Source of the DNA: Tardiphaga sp. P9-11
Lineage (GTDB): Bacteria; Pseudomonadota; Alphaproteobacteria; Rhizobiales; Xanthobacteraceae
Length of the DNA: 64,000 nucleotides
NCBI RefSeq assembly: GCF_008329525.1
Contig: NZ_NPKQ01000012.1
Location: 62,001 to 126,000, forward strand
Direction: 5' to 3'
Part shown: one piece after another, positions 51,888 through 61,678 of the stretch
Numbering within the stretch: position 1 is the stretch's first letter
Layout: each line of letters starts with the position of its first letter
Program-made: the position numbers and the translations under genes
The notes under the pieces: generated by a model
What the model was told of the DNA's origin: nothing
Databases searched by the model: none
Seen by the model: the letters and a program-made list of their open reading frames with translations, nothing else

Positions 51888-52871
51888 ATGGCCACACTGA
51901 TCACCGGCGGCAGCGGTTTCATCGGGCTCGCGCTCGCCGAACGCCTGATCGCCGACGGCGAGACCGTTATCCTTTTCGACCTCTCAGCCCCCGTCCACGA
52001 CATGCTGGTGCGCTCCGAACTCGCCGGCGCTAAGCTGGTCACGGGCGACGTCACAAGAGCCGACGACGTCGACCGCGCGTTGAACACGGCCGGCATCGAC
52101 CGCGTGATCCACACCGCCGCGATGACGCCGAATGCCCAGCGTGAGCATGACGCTGCGCGCCAGATCGTCGACGTCAATATCGGTGGCACCGTCAATCTGC
52201 TCGAACGCGTAACATTGCGACCCGCCATCAAGCGCGTCACCGTGCTCAGTTCCGTCGCAGTGTACGGCTTCTCGCAACCGGCCGCGTCGGGCCTGTTCGA
52301 GGAGGATTTGTCGCCGCCGGCGCCAGCCGCGCTCTACGGCATCACAAAGCTTGCATCGGAACAGGCGGCGCTGCGGATCGCCGACCTTCACAAGCTCGAT
52401 GTGCGCGTGATTCGGCTCGGGCCGGTCTTTGGCCCATGGGAATTGCAGACCGGTGTCCGCGATGCGCTGAGTCCGCATTATCAGGTGCTCCGTATGGCCT
52501 TCGACGGCCGTGAAGCGATTCTCCCGCGCAGCATGGCCGGCGATTGGATCTATTCCCGTGACGCTGCCCTCGGCGTCGCGAGGGTGAGCGCCTCCGACAC
52601 GCTGAAGCACCGCACCTATCACGTCAGCGGCGGTGTGTTGTCCGATCTGCCACGATGGTGCGAGATCATCGCGACGCACATGCCCGGCTTCCGCTGGCGG
52701 ATGGCGGAGATCGAGGCGGAGGGCAACGTGATCTATGGCCTGCCGAAGGACCGTGCGCCGCTGAACATTGCGCGACTGGCCGCGGATGCTGGCTTCACGC
52801 CTCAATTTCATCTGGAAGATGCGGCGCGCGACTATCTCGGCTGGTTGCCGCAGGCAGGAGAACCCGCATGA
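51888..52871 (+). CDS. NAD-dependent epimerase/dehydratase family protein
   Basis: A 327-residue extended SDR: ATLITGGSGFIGLALAERL, an acidic ribose-binding position (VILFDLSAP), VIHTAAMTPN, SSVAVYGFS and the catalytic YGITK (Tyr, Lys). It starts one base after the permease stop and overlaps the next SDR by four bases, inside a transporter operon. That placement suggests it acts on the imported compound, perhaps as a dehydrogenase or isomerase, though substrate is unknown. Confidence 0.85.
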   Translation: MATLITGGSGFIGLALAERLIADGETVILFDLSAPVHDMLVRSELAGAKLVTGDVTRADDVDRALNTAGIDRVIHTAAMTPNAQREHDAARQIVDVNIGGTVNLLERVTLRPAIKRVTVLSSVAVYGFSQPAASGLFEEDLSPPAPAALYGITKLASEQAALRIADLHKLDVRVIRLGPVFGPWELQTGVRDALSPHYQVLRMAFDGREAILPRSMAGDWIYSRDAALGVARVSASDTLKHRTYHVSGGVLSDLPRWCEIIATHMPGFRWRMAEIEAEGNVIYGLPKDRAPLNIARLAADAGFTPQFHLEDAARDYLGWLPQAGEPA

Positions 52872-53644
52872 GCAAACGTCTGGCTGGAAAGTCGGTTCTG
52901 ATCACCGGCGCCTCCTCCGGCATCGGCCGCGCCATCGCCCGCCGGTTTGCTACCGAGGGCGCGAAGCTCATGCTCGCGGATCTCACCATGGACGTGCGCG
53001 AAGGCGGCACTCCGACATTGGAGCTGCTGCGTGCAGACGGTTATGAGGTCGATTTCATCCAGATCGACGTCGCCTCGGAGGACGACACCGTCCGCGCCGT
53101 CCAACAGACCGTTGCGCGCTACGGCCGACTCGACGTGCTCGTCAACGACGCCGCCATCGGCACCGGCAAGCGTCTGACCGACACCAGCCTCGCCGAATGG
53201 GACAGAACGCTGGCGGTCAATCTCACTGGCGTATTCCTGATGTCGCGCGCCGCCGTCAACCAGATGTTGACGCAGGATATTCGCAACGAGGCCCGCGGCC
53301 GCCTCGTCAACATTTCCTCGCAACACGGCATGATCGCCTGCCCGGAAGACATCGCTTATGGCACCTCCAAATCCGGAGTCGTCTACATGACGCGGCAGAT
53401 CGCGGCGGACTACGCGAAGGATCACATCATCTGCAATGCTGTCGCGCCCGGCAAGATCGTCACTGGCAAACCGGGCCGCGCCGCGGAACCGCGCTGGATG
53501 GACTACTCCACCAGTCGCACGCCGATGCCGCGGCTGGGCCGTCCCGACGACGTCGCCAATGCAGCGCTGTTTCTGGCCTCCGACGAGGCAACTTTCATGA
53601 CGGGCGAAAACATCCTCGTCGATGGCGGCTGGATGGCGTCATGA
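52868..53644 (+). CDS. Short-chain dehydrogenase/reductase
   Basis: A 258-residue classical [31 protein letters not shown], the catalytic Ser (VNISSQHG) and YGTSKSGV, and an end ([12 protein letters not shown]) typical of the glucose/ribitol dehydrogenase group. Start overlaps the epimerase stop (ATGA) and its stop overlaps the ATPase start (ATGA), so translation of the three genes is linked. Confidence 0.88.
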   Translation: MSKRLAGKSVLITGASSGIGRAIARRFATEGAKLMLADLTMDVREGGTPTLELLRADGYEVDFIQIDVASEDDTVRAVQQTVARYGRLDVLVNDAAIGTGKRLTDTSLAEWDRTLAVNLTGVFLMSRAAVNQMLTQDIRNEARGRLVNISSQHGMIACPEDIAYGTSKSGVVYMTRQIAADYAKDHIICNAVAPGKIVTGKPGRAAEPRWMDYSTSRTPMPRLGRPDDVANAALFLASDEATFMTGENILVDGGWMAS

Positions 53645-54426
53645 ACAACGTTTCGGAGAGCACCATGGTGCAAGCGCCTGCAGAGACGTCCGCGCCGATT
53701 ATTCAAATGTCCGGCGTCACCAAATGGTATGGCGACGTCCAGGTGCTCAAGGGCATCGACTTCACGGTGGCGCACGGCGAGCGCGTCGTGATCTGCGGGC
53801 CTTCGGGGTCCGGCAAGTCGACCATGATCCGTTGCATTAACCGGCTGGAAGAACATCGCGACGGCCGCATCGTGGTGAATGGCGTCGAGCTCGATCACTC
53901 GACGCGCAATGTCGACGTGGTTCGCCGCGATGTCGGCATGGTGTTCCAGCAGTTCAACCTGTTTCCGCATCTGACCGTGCTACAGAACCTCACCATCGCG
54001 CCACGCAAGATCCGCGGCGCAACGAGGCAGGAGGCCGACGAGGTCGCGCGCTATTTTCTTGAGCGCGTACGGATCTCCGAACAGGCCGATAAATATCCAA
54101 GCCAGCTCTCCGGCGGCCAGCAGCAGCGCGTCGCCATCGCGCGTGCGCTGTGCATGAAACCGCAGATCATGCTATTCGACGAACCGACCTCGGCGCTTGA
54201 TCCGGAAATGATCCAGGAGGTGCTCGACGTCATGGTCGGCCTCGCTCGCGAAGGGATGACCATGGTCTGCGTCACCCACGAGATGGGCTTCGCGCGCACG
54301 GTCGCCGACCGCGTAGTGTTCATGGACGCTGGCCGGATCATCGAGGAAGGTGCGCCGGCCGATTTCTTCTCGGATCCGAAACAGGACCGAACCCGTGCAT
54401 TCCTCAAACAAATTATGCATCGATGA
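53641..54426 (+). CDS. ABC transporter ATP-binding protein, polar amino acid type
   Basis: A 261-residue ATPase of the HisP/GlnQ type: Walker [12 protein letters not shown]-loop [17 protein letters not shown], signature [15 protein letters not shown], Walker [17 protein letters not shown]-loop [10 protein letters not shown]. It completes the importer of 49594-51886. ATG at 53641 overlaps the SDR stop; ATG at 53665 with GGAGAG upstream is an alternative start. Last recognised gene of the plus operon. Confidence 0.92.
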   Translation: MNNVSESTMVQAPAETSAPIIQMSGVTKWYGDVQVLKGIDFTVAHGERVVICGPSGSGKSTMIRCINRLEEHRDGRIVVNGVELDHSTRNVDVVRRDVGMVFQQFNLFPHLTVLQNLTIAPRKIRGATRQEADEVARYFLERVRISEQADKYPSQLSGGQQQRVAIARALCMKPQIMLFDEPTSALDPEMIQEVLDVMVGLAREGMTMVCVTHEMGFARTVADRVVFMDAGRIIEEGAPADFFSDPKQDRTRAFLKQIMHR

Positions 54427-54616
54427 CCGAAGCGTCCGCTTTGCGTCAGAAGCTGACCTTTTCTCACATCCTGCTGTTGTCCCGAACCAGTTCAGCGGCC
54501 AGAATGCGCTATTCGCCGGTCGAGCACGAACGCTGGATCATCAGTCTGCCGGCGCGGCAGATGGGCCAAAAACTGTCCTTCAGGGCCAAGCTCAGTCGCT
54601 GGCGAGGCTGCTGTCG
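54427..54616 (+). other. Spacer between the convergent operons
   Basis: About 190 bases between the ATPase stop and the stop of the convergent ligase gene. A frame from ATG at 54423 stays open here ([19 protein letters not shown]) but runs into the ligase gene without matching any family I know. No clear terminator hairpin is seen. Confidence 0.35.
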
Positions 54617-56269
54617 TCATGTCCACTCCGCGTCCTGCAGTGACCGCCAGCTGATCTTGTTGCTCTCCGAGCGCGGCAGGCTGTCGACCAGCACCACCGA
54701 GCGTGGCGTCTTGTAATTGGCCATGGCGCCACGCGCCCAGCCGATGATGTCGTCTGCCGTTATCGACGCTTTGGCCGCATCATGCAGGACCACCAGCGCC
54801 TTCACCGACTCGCCGCGATAGCTGTCCGGCGTCGAGATGATGCAGCACTCCTTGATGGCGGGATGGCCATACATGATGGACTCGACTTCCGCCGGCCACA
54901 CCTTAAAGCCACTGACATTGATCATCCGCTTCAGCCGATCGACAGCAAAGAAAAAACCGTGACCATCGCGATAGCCGAGATCGCCGGTGCGTAGAAAGCG
55001 CTTGCCGTCGAGCATGACGAATGCGGTCTCGTTCGCTTCGGACTTGTTCCAGTAGTTCTCGAGCACCTGCGGGCCGTTGACCACTATCTCGCCGATTGCG
55101 TCATTGTCCAGCTCGGTCAGCGTGTCAGGATCGATGATCCGCGCGTCGGTCTGGTGCACGGCGATGCCGAGGCACTGGCGTCTTGGCGTTTCCATCGGAT
55201 TGATGTGGGTCGGCGACATGGTCTCGGTCATGCCGTAGCCCTCGATGAATTCGAGGCTAAAGCGGCTCTTCAGCCGCTCGGCCACCGCCACCGGCATCGC
55301 CGCGCCGCCGCCGGTGATGACCTTGAGCGTTGCAAAACACTCTTCGCGGAATGTCGGGCTCGACAGCACGTCGACGATCATAGTCGGCGCCGCGTTCCAA
55401 AAGGTAACGCCATGGGCCTCAAACAGTGGCGGGATCAGGTCCTTATCCCAGCGCGCCATCAGCATCAGTGTCGCGCCGATCGAGATCGCCGCATTCATCG
55501 AGCCCTGCATGCCCGCCACATGAAAGAACGGCTGCACGCCGGTCAGCACATCGCCGCCACCGAGCCGATACCAGCGCGCTTGCAATACTGCCGTGAACAG
55601 CACGCTCGAGTGCAGATGCATGCAGGCCTTCGGCTTGCCTGTCGTGCCGGATGTGTAAGGGAACAGGCAGAGATCGGCTGGCGTCGCGGTCATCGGCTCC
55701 GGCGTCTCGTTGCGCGCGATCACATAGTCCCAGGCGCGCCAACCCGGCGCCGTGGGGCACGATCCGTTTTGCGTCACACAGGCTGGCAGCGTGTAAAGCG
55801 ATTGCTCGGGCACATAGTCGTGATAGTGCGCGACGATGATGCTGTTGATGGCGTTGCCAAGCAGCGGTGCAAAAACATCGACGAGATCGCTGCCCACGAT
55901 CGCCACCGTGGCGCCGCTGTCGGACGCGATGTAGTCGAGTTCGGCGGTCTTGTTCATCGGGTTGATCGGCACAACCACGGCGTCGGCCCGCATGACCGCG
56001 TAATACGCGATCACATATTGCGGCGAATTCTGCAGCGCGACCATGACGCGGTCGCCGCGTTTCACGCCGCAGATGTTCTGCAGATAGCCGGCCAGCGCAT
56101 CGACCTGCCGCAACAATTCCGCATAGGTGACAACACCGCCATAGAACAGTGTGGCCGGATGATCCGGCTGTGCGGTCGCGGCCCGCACCAGCGCGTCGTA
56201 GAGGACGCCCTCGGGCAACGGCAGCGTGTGCGGTTCGCCGGGCGGCCAGAACGGAGAGACGGCGCTCAC
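54617..56269 (-). CDS. AMP-dependent acyl/aryl-CoA ligase-like protein
   Basis: A 550-residue ANL-superfamily ligase. Motifs: FPYTSGTTGKPKACM, QPFFHVAGMQGS, FIEGYGMTETMSP, LRTGDLGYRDGHGFFF, DRLKRMINVSGFKVWPAEVE and the C-terminal Lys region SESNKISWRSL in place of the usual G-K-I. It probably activates a carboxylic acid formed in the pathway. Last gene of the minus operon; it lies 35 bases after the NTF2-like gene. Confidence 0.88.
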   Translation of the reverse strand: MSAVSPFWPPGEPHTLPLPEGVLYDALVRAATAQPDHPATLFYGGVVTYAELLRQVDALAGYLQNICGVKRGDRVMVALQNSPQYVIAYYAVMRADAVVVPINPMNKTAELDYIASDSGATVAIVGSDLVDVFAPLLGNAINSIIVAHYHDYVPEQSLYTLPACVTQNGSCPTAPGWRAWDYVIARNETPEPMTATPADLCLFPYTSGTTGKPKACMHLHSSVLFTAVLQARWYRLGGGDVLTGVQPFFHVAGMQGSMNAAISIGATLMLMARWDKDLIPPLFEAHGVTFWNAAPTMIVDVLSSPTFREECFATLKVITGGGAAMPVAVAERLKSRFSLEFIEGYGMTETMSPTHINPMETPRRQCLGIAVHQTDARIIDPDTLTELDNDAIGEIVVNGPQVLENYWNKSEANETAFVMLDGKRFLRTGDLGYRDGHGFFFAVDRLKRMINVSGFKVWPAEVESIMYGHPAIKECCIISTPDSYRGESVKALVVLHDAAKASITADDIIGWARGAMANYKTPRSVVLVDSLPRSESNKISWRSLQDAEWT

Positions 56270-56304
56270 GGCAAGCCTCCTGACCGGTACATTTCAGCAA
56301 TTAT

Positions 56305-56670
56305 TCAGGCGAAGAAGTGCCAGACCTTGGCAATGATCTGCCAGCGGCCATCGATCTTGATGAAGGAGAGTTCGTTGACGAAGCGCTTCGGTAGATACAT
56401 GTCCTTGACGCGCGCGTGGGCCGTGGTGAGCAAAGCCACGGACACGCTCACGATCTCGTCCTCGCGTGGATCGCCCCGCGACGCCGATGACGGCCGCGCG
56501 GCAACCATGCCCATATAGGTTTCGAGATCGAGATTGACGAGCGTGCCATCGGTTGCCGAGGATAGCCGCACCTGCGGGTGCAACACCTGACGGAAACCGG
56601 CGACATTACCGTGATAGAGCGCATCGAAATAGCCGGCGATGACGGCGCGGACGTCCTGTTCGTCTTGCAT
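56305..56670 (-). CDS. NTF2/SnoaL-like small protein (putative lumazine-binding type)
   Basis: A 121-residue single-domain protein with the NTF2-like pattern: VRAVIAGYFDALYHGNVAGF, LHPQVRLSS and a C-terminal FVNELSFIKIDGRWQIIAKV with W..F end. These folds act as small hydrolases, isomerases or ligand carriers. The ATG at 56670 is followed by the family core; a longer frame would overlap the aminotransferase gene. Role in the operon unknown. Confidence 0.8.
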   Translation of the reverse strand: MQDEQDVRAVIAGYFDALYHGNVAGFRQVLHPQVRLSSATDGTLVNLDLETYMGMVAARPSSASRGDPREDEIVSVSVALLTTAHARVKDMYLPKRFVNELSFIKIDGRWQIIAKVWHFFA

Positions 56671-56693
56671 CTTCAAGTCTCTGTTGTCGTGTG

Positions 56694-58007
56694 TCAGTTG
56701 AGGCCGCCGGAATGCGCATGTTCCTGGTCGGCAAGTTCGAGTCCGTGGTCGAGCGCTTCGAGCAGCCGCTCGGCATCCTGCTCGCTGATGATCAGCGGCG
56801 GCGCCAGGAACAGCGAGGTCTGCTCGCCACTGGTGCCGATCACTGCGCCGGCTTCCATGGCCCGTGCGGCGACGCGTGAGGCGATCGGATTTTCCATGGT
56901 GTCGGCAGCCCATGAACGCCAGTCGGGCCCGTGCAGTTCGACGGTCCAGTGCAGGCCCTGCCCCGCGACGCGGCTGACGCTCGGATGACTGCGCGCGATT
57001 TCGAGCAGGCGCTTCGTGAAGAACACTTCCATGGCGCACACGCGCGCCAGAATGTCCTCTTCCGTCACCACATTGAGATAGGCACTGATGGCGGCCATGC
57101 TGATCGGATGGCCACGCAGCGTGCCGTAGTTTTGCCAGCTCGATCCCTTGAGCTGCTCGACGATCTTTTTCGAGACCACCACTGCGGCCACCGCTGCAGC
57201 ACCACCGCCGAGCGACTTGCCCATGGTGACGATATCCGGACGGCTCTGCGCGCCCTGGAAGGCGAACCAGCGGCCGGAGCGTCCGGCGCCTGTGACGACT
57301 TCGTCGGCAATCCAGATCGAATTCGCCTTGGCGGCGTGATCAGCGACTTCGTCCTGATATTCGCCGTCGTAGTAATTGCCGCCCTGCGTGTAGTCGATGA
57401 TGGTCGCCGCCGTATCCGTCAGAACGGCGCCGGCATCGGCGAGAACATCCTTGATCGGCTGGTTGCTCAGTGGCGTGCCATAGATCGCCCCATCAGGTGC
57501 AGGCAGGATTTTCACCGGCGCCATCGGGGCCGGCAGACGCGAACCGCCGGCCTGCACGGCAAGCCCACCATGCCAGTGCGGCTGCACAGTCATGCTGCGC
57601 GAGAGACCGACGAGGCCGTGATAGGCGCGCTCGCGCGTCGCCAGTGCTGACTTTTGCGACAGAGCCTGACAGAGCGACAGCGCCATGTCGTTGGCCTCGG
57701 AGCCGCTGATGCAGAAACGCACGCCGCCGACCCAATCCTCTTCGCCCGCAAAGGCCGTGCCGATCAGATCATCGGCGGCTTTCTCGCGACCGATCCAGGT
57801 CCAGCCTTCGTTGACAACCGGCGTATCCGCGGCTGCACGAATGGCTTCCACCATTTTCGGGTGGCGATGGCCAAGCCCGCCGCCGGTGTTGCTGCCGTCG
57901 ATCAGCCGACGCCCATCCTGCAGGTGGAAATAGACGCCTTCGCCGCCGACCACGGTCAGGGGCGCGCTATCGCCGGCATTGAGGCCCGTCCGCAAAAGTT
58001 TGCTCAT
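56694..58007 (-). CDS. Class III (omega) aminotransferase
   Basis: A 437-residue PLP enzyme. The PLP lysine lies in IVTMGKSLGGGAAAVAAVVV, preceded by IWIADEVVTGAGRSGRWFAF (Asp contacting the pyridine N), with DGSNTGGGLGHRHP near the start and GTLRGHPISMA later. Family members include 4-aminobutyrate, beta-alanine and glyoxylate aminotransferases and glutamate-1-semialdehyde mutase. In a ureide or hydantoin setting a beta- or omega-amino acid or alanine-glyoxylate activity is attractive, but this is inference. Confidence 0.9.
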   Translation of the reverse strand: MSKLLRTGLNAGDSAPLTVVGGEGVYFHLQDGRRLIDGSNTGGGLGHRHPKMVEAIRAAADTPVVNEGWTWIGREKAADDLIGTAFAGEEDWVGGVRFCISGSEANDMALSLCQALSQKSALATRERAYHGLVGLSRSMTVQPHWHGGLAVQAGGSRLPAPMAPVKILPAPDGAIYGTPLSNQPIKDVLADAGAVLTDTAATIIDYTQGGNYYDGEYQDEVADHAAKANSIWIADEVVTGAGRSGRWFAFQGAQSRPDIVTMGKSLGGGAAAVAAVVVSKKIVEQLKGSSWQNYGTLRGHPISMAAISAYLNVVTEEDILARVCAMEVFFTKRLLEIARSHPSVSRVAGQGLHWTVELHGPDWRSWAADTMENPIASRVAARAMEAGAVIGTSGEQTSLFLAPPLIISEQDAERLLEALDHGLELADQEHAHSGGLN

Positions 58008-58038
58008 CGATTATCCTTTTTGTCCTTGCGGAGGTGCA

Positions 58039-59610
58039 TCATGCGCGGCCATAGCCGCCGCCGCCGCACATCTCGATGGTGATAACATCGTCCCGTTGCA
58101 GCACGAGGTTCGACTTGCCCTCGACGTCTATCACTTCGCTGCCCCGCGTGAGCGTGAGGCGCGCGGTCTCACCGGGGGCGCCGCCCTTCAGACCGAACGG
58201 GGGAATGAGCTTGCGCTCAACACAACTGGTCAGATGCATGCTCGAGGCAAGGATGCGGTAGCTGCGCACGACACCGTCGCCGCCCGGATAGGCGCCTGCC
58301 CCGCCGGAGCCCCAGCGGATCGCCTGCTGCTCGACCCGGATATTGTAGTTGGCCTCGATGGCCTCGGCCGGCGTGTTGGAAGTGTTGGTCAGGTGCACGC
58401 GGGTTGCGGCGCAGCCGGCGCGGTTGTGCCGCGCGCCCTCGCCGCCAGCATGGACCTCGTACAGCATCTTCCAGGAGCCATCCTGCCGCGGCTCCGCGAA
58501 AGACAGCATGCCGGACGTGGTGGCTCCACCCGACGACAGCCGCTCCGGGATCACGTCCTGCATGGCCAGGAAGATCGCATCGACGATGCGCAGCGACGTC
58601 TCGTGATTGCCTGCCGCCACCGGTGCGGTGAGACCGGGTTCGAAGATCGAACCCGGTCGGGTGATGATGGTGAGCGGACGCAACGCGCCGCCATTCTGCT
58701 GCATATCGCGCCCGCTCATGATGCGCGCGCTATAGGCCACCGCGGACTTCGCGATAAAGGACGTGGTGTTACAGAAATTCGAGACCCGATCGCAGCTCTC
58801 TGAGAGATCGAAGGTCGCCTCATCGCCTTTGATCGTGATCTTCACATGGATACGGGCCGGTTCATCGCCAGGGCCGCCGTCATCGAGGAAATCCTCGCCT
58901 TCATAGACGCCATCAGGTAGCCCGAGAATGGCTTCGCGCATCTCGGCTTCGGAGAGATCGTGCAGCCGCGATAGCGCCGCCACGAACATTGCCTTGCTGT
59001 GCTGCTTGCACAGCTCAATGATGCGCTTTTTGCCGGCCAGCGTGCAGGCGATCTGGCCGAGCAGATCGCCCTCGCAGGATTCCGGATCGCGGACATTGAC
59101 CTTGAGGAACTGAACGATGGCATCGCTAACGCCTGCCGCAGTGGCGACCTTGATCGGCGGAATCCGCAGTGCTTCCTGAAAGGTGTCGATGGCCTTGGCG
59201 AGATAGCTGCCCGGCCATGTGCCACCGATATCGGGCCAATGCGCGAGGCTGACGGCGAAGGCAACGATGTCGCCCTCGAAGAACACCGGACGGACGACCT
59301 TGACGTCGTTGAGGTGATTGCCGCCGAGCGCGCCCAGATTGTAGATCAGCACGTCGCCTTCGCTCAGCGTCGCAGCCGGCACGACCTTCAGCAATTCGCG
59401 GATCGTATAGGCCATGGCGCCGAGATGGACCGGGATGTCGCGGCCCTGCCCGACCAGTTCGCCCTGCGCATCGGTAATCGCCGAGGACAGATCGCCGGCC
59501 TCGCGCAGCAGCGGTGAACGCGCCGAGCGTGTCATCACCAGGCTCATCTCTTCCGCTGCGGCCGACAGGCCATGGCGAATCACTTCGACGGCAAACGGGT
59601 CGAGCTTCAT
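58039..59610 (-). CDS. Hydantoinase B/oxoprolinase family subunit
   Basis: A 523-residue HyuB-type subunit. Recognised by the N-terminal DPFAVEVIRHGLSAAAEEMS, RSARSPLLREAGDLSSAI, LYNLGALGGNHLNDV and the C-terminal glycine-rich GGGGYG end (EMCGGGGYGRA). Acts with HyuA in ATP-dependent opening of hydantoins, N-methylhydantoin, 5-oxoproline or, in the acetone carboxylase branch, carboxylation. Start at 59610 overlaps the HyuA stop by four bases. Confidence 0.92.
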   Translation of the reverse strand: MKLDPFAVEVIRHGLSAAAEEMSLVMTRSARSPLLREAGDLSSAITDAQGELVGQGRDIPVHLGAMAYTIRELLKVVPAATLSEGDVLIYNLGALGGNHLNDVKVVRPVFFEGDIVAFAVSLAHWPDIGGTWPGSYLAKAIDTFQEALRIPPIKVATAAGVSDAIVQFLKVNVRDPESCEGDLLGQIACTLAGKKRIIELCKQHSKAMFVAALSRLHDLSEAEMREAILGLPDGVYEGEDFLDDGGPGDEPARIHVKITIKGDEATFDLSESCDRVSNFCNTTSFIAKSAVAYSARIMSGRDMQQNGGALRPLTIITRPGSIFEPGLTAPVAAGNHETSLRIVDAIFLAMQDVIPERLSSGGATTSGMLSFAEPRQDGSWKMLYEVHAGGEGARHNRAGCAATRVHLTNTSNTPAEAIEANYNIRVEQQAIRWGSGGAGAYPGGDGVVRSYRILASSMHLTSCVERKLIPPFGLKGGAPGETARLTLTRGSEVIDVEGKSNLVLQRDDVITIEMCGGGGYGRA

Positions 59611-61607
59611 GATGCCACCTTCGCGAGATAGAGATTGCCGTTGCTGTCCGGCGTCGCCTGCCATTGCGCCGGGAGGACTACGGTGGACCACGCGTCTTCG
59701 ATGATCGCCGGGCCGATCACGACGGAAGTCATGGCGCTGCGATCGATCACATCGGTCATGACGTCCAGCGCGCCATCGAACGAGCAACGGCGTTTCGGAG
59801 CAGCTTTGGCACGCAAAACTGTCGTCGGACGGCTCACTTCGGTGGTGGAGGGCTGCCGCGCCTGCGCACGCACGGATTCGATCACGCAACTTTCGTTGGT
59901 CGCGTAGCCAAATAACTCGCGATGCTTGACGAGAAAATCCTGCCGCAGTCTATCGACATCGAGCGGCATCGTGAAAGGTACGGGGATTGCGTCGGCCTGC
60001 GCGGCATAGCGCATCAGCGCGACCAGTTCGATCTGGATAGAGTCACGCGGGATCGCATTCGCTAGCAGAGGCACGACGGTCTGCTCGCCCAGCGCTTCGA
60101 TACGCTGCGTGACCCTGGTCAGATCGATGCCGTCCAGCGCAACGCGCAACGTCTGCTGCTGCAGGAAGCTGAAATCGGCAGTCAGACATCCAAGCGCGGA
60201 AAAGGCGCTGGACGCCGCGGGCACCACGATCTCGGTGATCCCGTAGAGTTCGGCGAGACCCGCCGCATGCATCGGGCCGCCGCCGCCAAAAGCCAGCAGT
60301 GTGCAGTCGCGGCCATCGATGCCACGCTCCACCGTCACGCGGCGTAGTGCCCGCGCCATGGTGGCATTCGCCACGCGGATTATGCCGAGCGCGGTCTCGG
60401 TAAGGCTGAGCCCGAGGCCTTGCGCAATCGGCTCAATGACGCGGGCCGCAGCATCGACGTCGATACCGATGCGGTCGCCGAGCTTGGTTTCCGGGTTAAG
60501 ATAGCCGAGCAGCGCATTGGCATCGGTGATGGTCGGCTTGGTGCCGCCACGGCCATAGCAGGCCGGACCTGGCTCGGAGCCGGCACTTTCCGGCCCGACG
60601 GTCAGACCGCCGGCGCCGGCGCGCACGATGGAGCCACCGCCGGCGCCGATGGAATGCACCGCGAGCATCGGCTGACGCAGCGGGCGATCGCCAAGCATCT
60701 TGCCGTCGGCCATCTCCGCCTGGCCATCGACGATCAGACAGACGTCGGTCGTCGTGCCGCCCATATCGAAAGTGAGCACGCGGGACTTTTTGAGCTGGCG
60801 CGCGATGCTGACCGAGGCCGCAACGCCGGCAGCCGGGCCGGACATCGCCATCACCAACGGGCGGCGTTTGACGGCTGAAATCGGGATCATCGCACCGGCG
60901 GAGTGAAATACCTGCAGGCCCGCGCCGATCGGCAGGCGCTCTTCAAGCTCGCTCAGATATTCCACCGCAATCGGCATCGCCGCTGCGTTAAACGCCGTCG
61001 ACGACGTGCGCTCATATTCGCGGGCTTCGGGATTGATCTCGTGCGACAGCGAGACATACGGCACGATAGCCTTCAAACGTTCGGCCAGCATCTGCTCGTG
61101 GACGGGATTGGCATAGGCATGCAGCAGCGAGACGGCGACGCTTTCCACACCGGTTTCCTTCAGCCAAGCGATCAGGCGCTCGATTTCGGCTTCGGCCAGC
61201 GGCTTCAGCACCTGGCCCTCGTGATCGAGGCGCTCATCGAGCGCAAAGCACATCTCCCGCGGCACCAGCGACTTGGCCTTCGGTGCGATGTCCAGGCGAT
61301 AGAGATCGCGGCGGCGATATCTGGCGATTTCCAGAACATCCTCGAAACCCTTCGTCGCGATCAGCGCGATCTTCGGCAGGCGCTCCTCGACGATGGCATT
61401 GGTGATCCGGGTGGTGCCGTGAATGAAGCGCTTCACGTCGCTCCTGCGCAGACCCACGGCCTCGATCGCTTCCAGCATCGCCTGCACCGGCGCATGCGGG
61501 CGTGACGGCACTTTGGCGATCCGCGTCTCTGACGTGTCGCGCCGGATGGCGATGATATCGGTGAAGGTGCCACCGATGTCGGTTCCGATTTCCCAGATAT
61601 TCGTCAC
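59607..61607 (-). CDS. Hydantoinase A/oxoprolinase family subunit
   Basis: A 666-residue HyuA-type subunit with the ATP-binding fold of the acetate/sugar kinase superfamily: GTDIGGTFTDIIAIRRD at the N-terminus, RFIHGTTRITNAIVEE, VLTFDMGGTTTDVCLI (phosphate motif) and LLAFGGGGPMHAAGLAE. Partner of the HyuB subunit. ATP-dependent ring opening of a cyclic imide, hydantoin or lactam is the expected reaction. Note that a different 5-oxoprolinase (PxpABC) is encoded at 5.4-8.0 kb, so these subunits probably serve another substrate. Confidence 0.92.
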   Translation of the reverse strand: MTNIWEIGTDIGGTFTDIIAIRRDTSETRIAKVPSRPHAPVQAMLEAIEAVGLRRSDVKRFIHGTTRITNAIVEERLPKIALIATKGFEDVLEIARYRRRDLYRLDIAPKAKSLVPREMCFALDERLDHEGQVLKPLAEAEIERLIAWLKETGVESVAVSLLHAYANPVHEQMLAERLKAIVPYVSLSHEINPEAREYERTSSTAFNAAAMPIAVEYLSELEERLPIGAGLQVFHSAGAMIPISAVKRRPLVMAMSGPAAGVAASVSIARQLKKSRVLTFDMGGTTTDVCLIVDGQAEMADGKMLGDRPLRQPMLAVHSIGAGGGSIVRAGAGGLTVGPESAGSEPGPACYGRGGTKPTITDANALLGYLNPETKLGDRIGIDVDAAARVIEPIAQGLGLSLTETALGIIRVANATMARALRRVTVERGIDGRDCTLLAFGGGGPMHAAGLAELYGITEIVVPAASSAFSALGCLTADFSFLQQQTLRVALDGIDLTRVTQRIEALGEQTVVPLLANAIPRDSIQIELVALMRYAAQADAIPVPFTMPLDVDRLRQDFLVKHRELFGYATNESCVIESVRAQARQPSTTEVSRPTTVLRAKAAPKRRCSFDGALDVMTDVIDRSAMTSVVIGPAIIEDAWSTVVLPAQWQATPDSNGNLYLAKVAS

Positions 61608-61678
61608 GCGTTGGTCCCGCTTTCGTTCAGGGCCGGCGATACAGCACAGGGCGACATCGCCGGGTCGTTCATCTTCGC

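Noticed and set aside
54423-54716. Plus-strand frame overlapping the ATPase stop (ATGA)
   Set aside because: The coupling is tempting, but the frame runs 100 bases into the convergent ligase gene and its translation matches nothing; more likely chance.
55154-56518. Plus-strand frame of 454 codons opposite the AMP-dependent ligase
   Set aside because: Antisense shadow with compositional bias (His/Arg-rich); no motifs.
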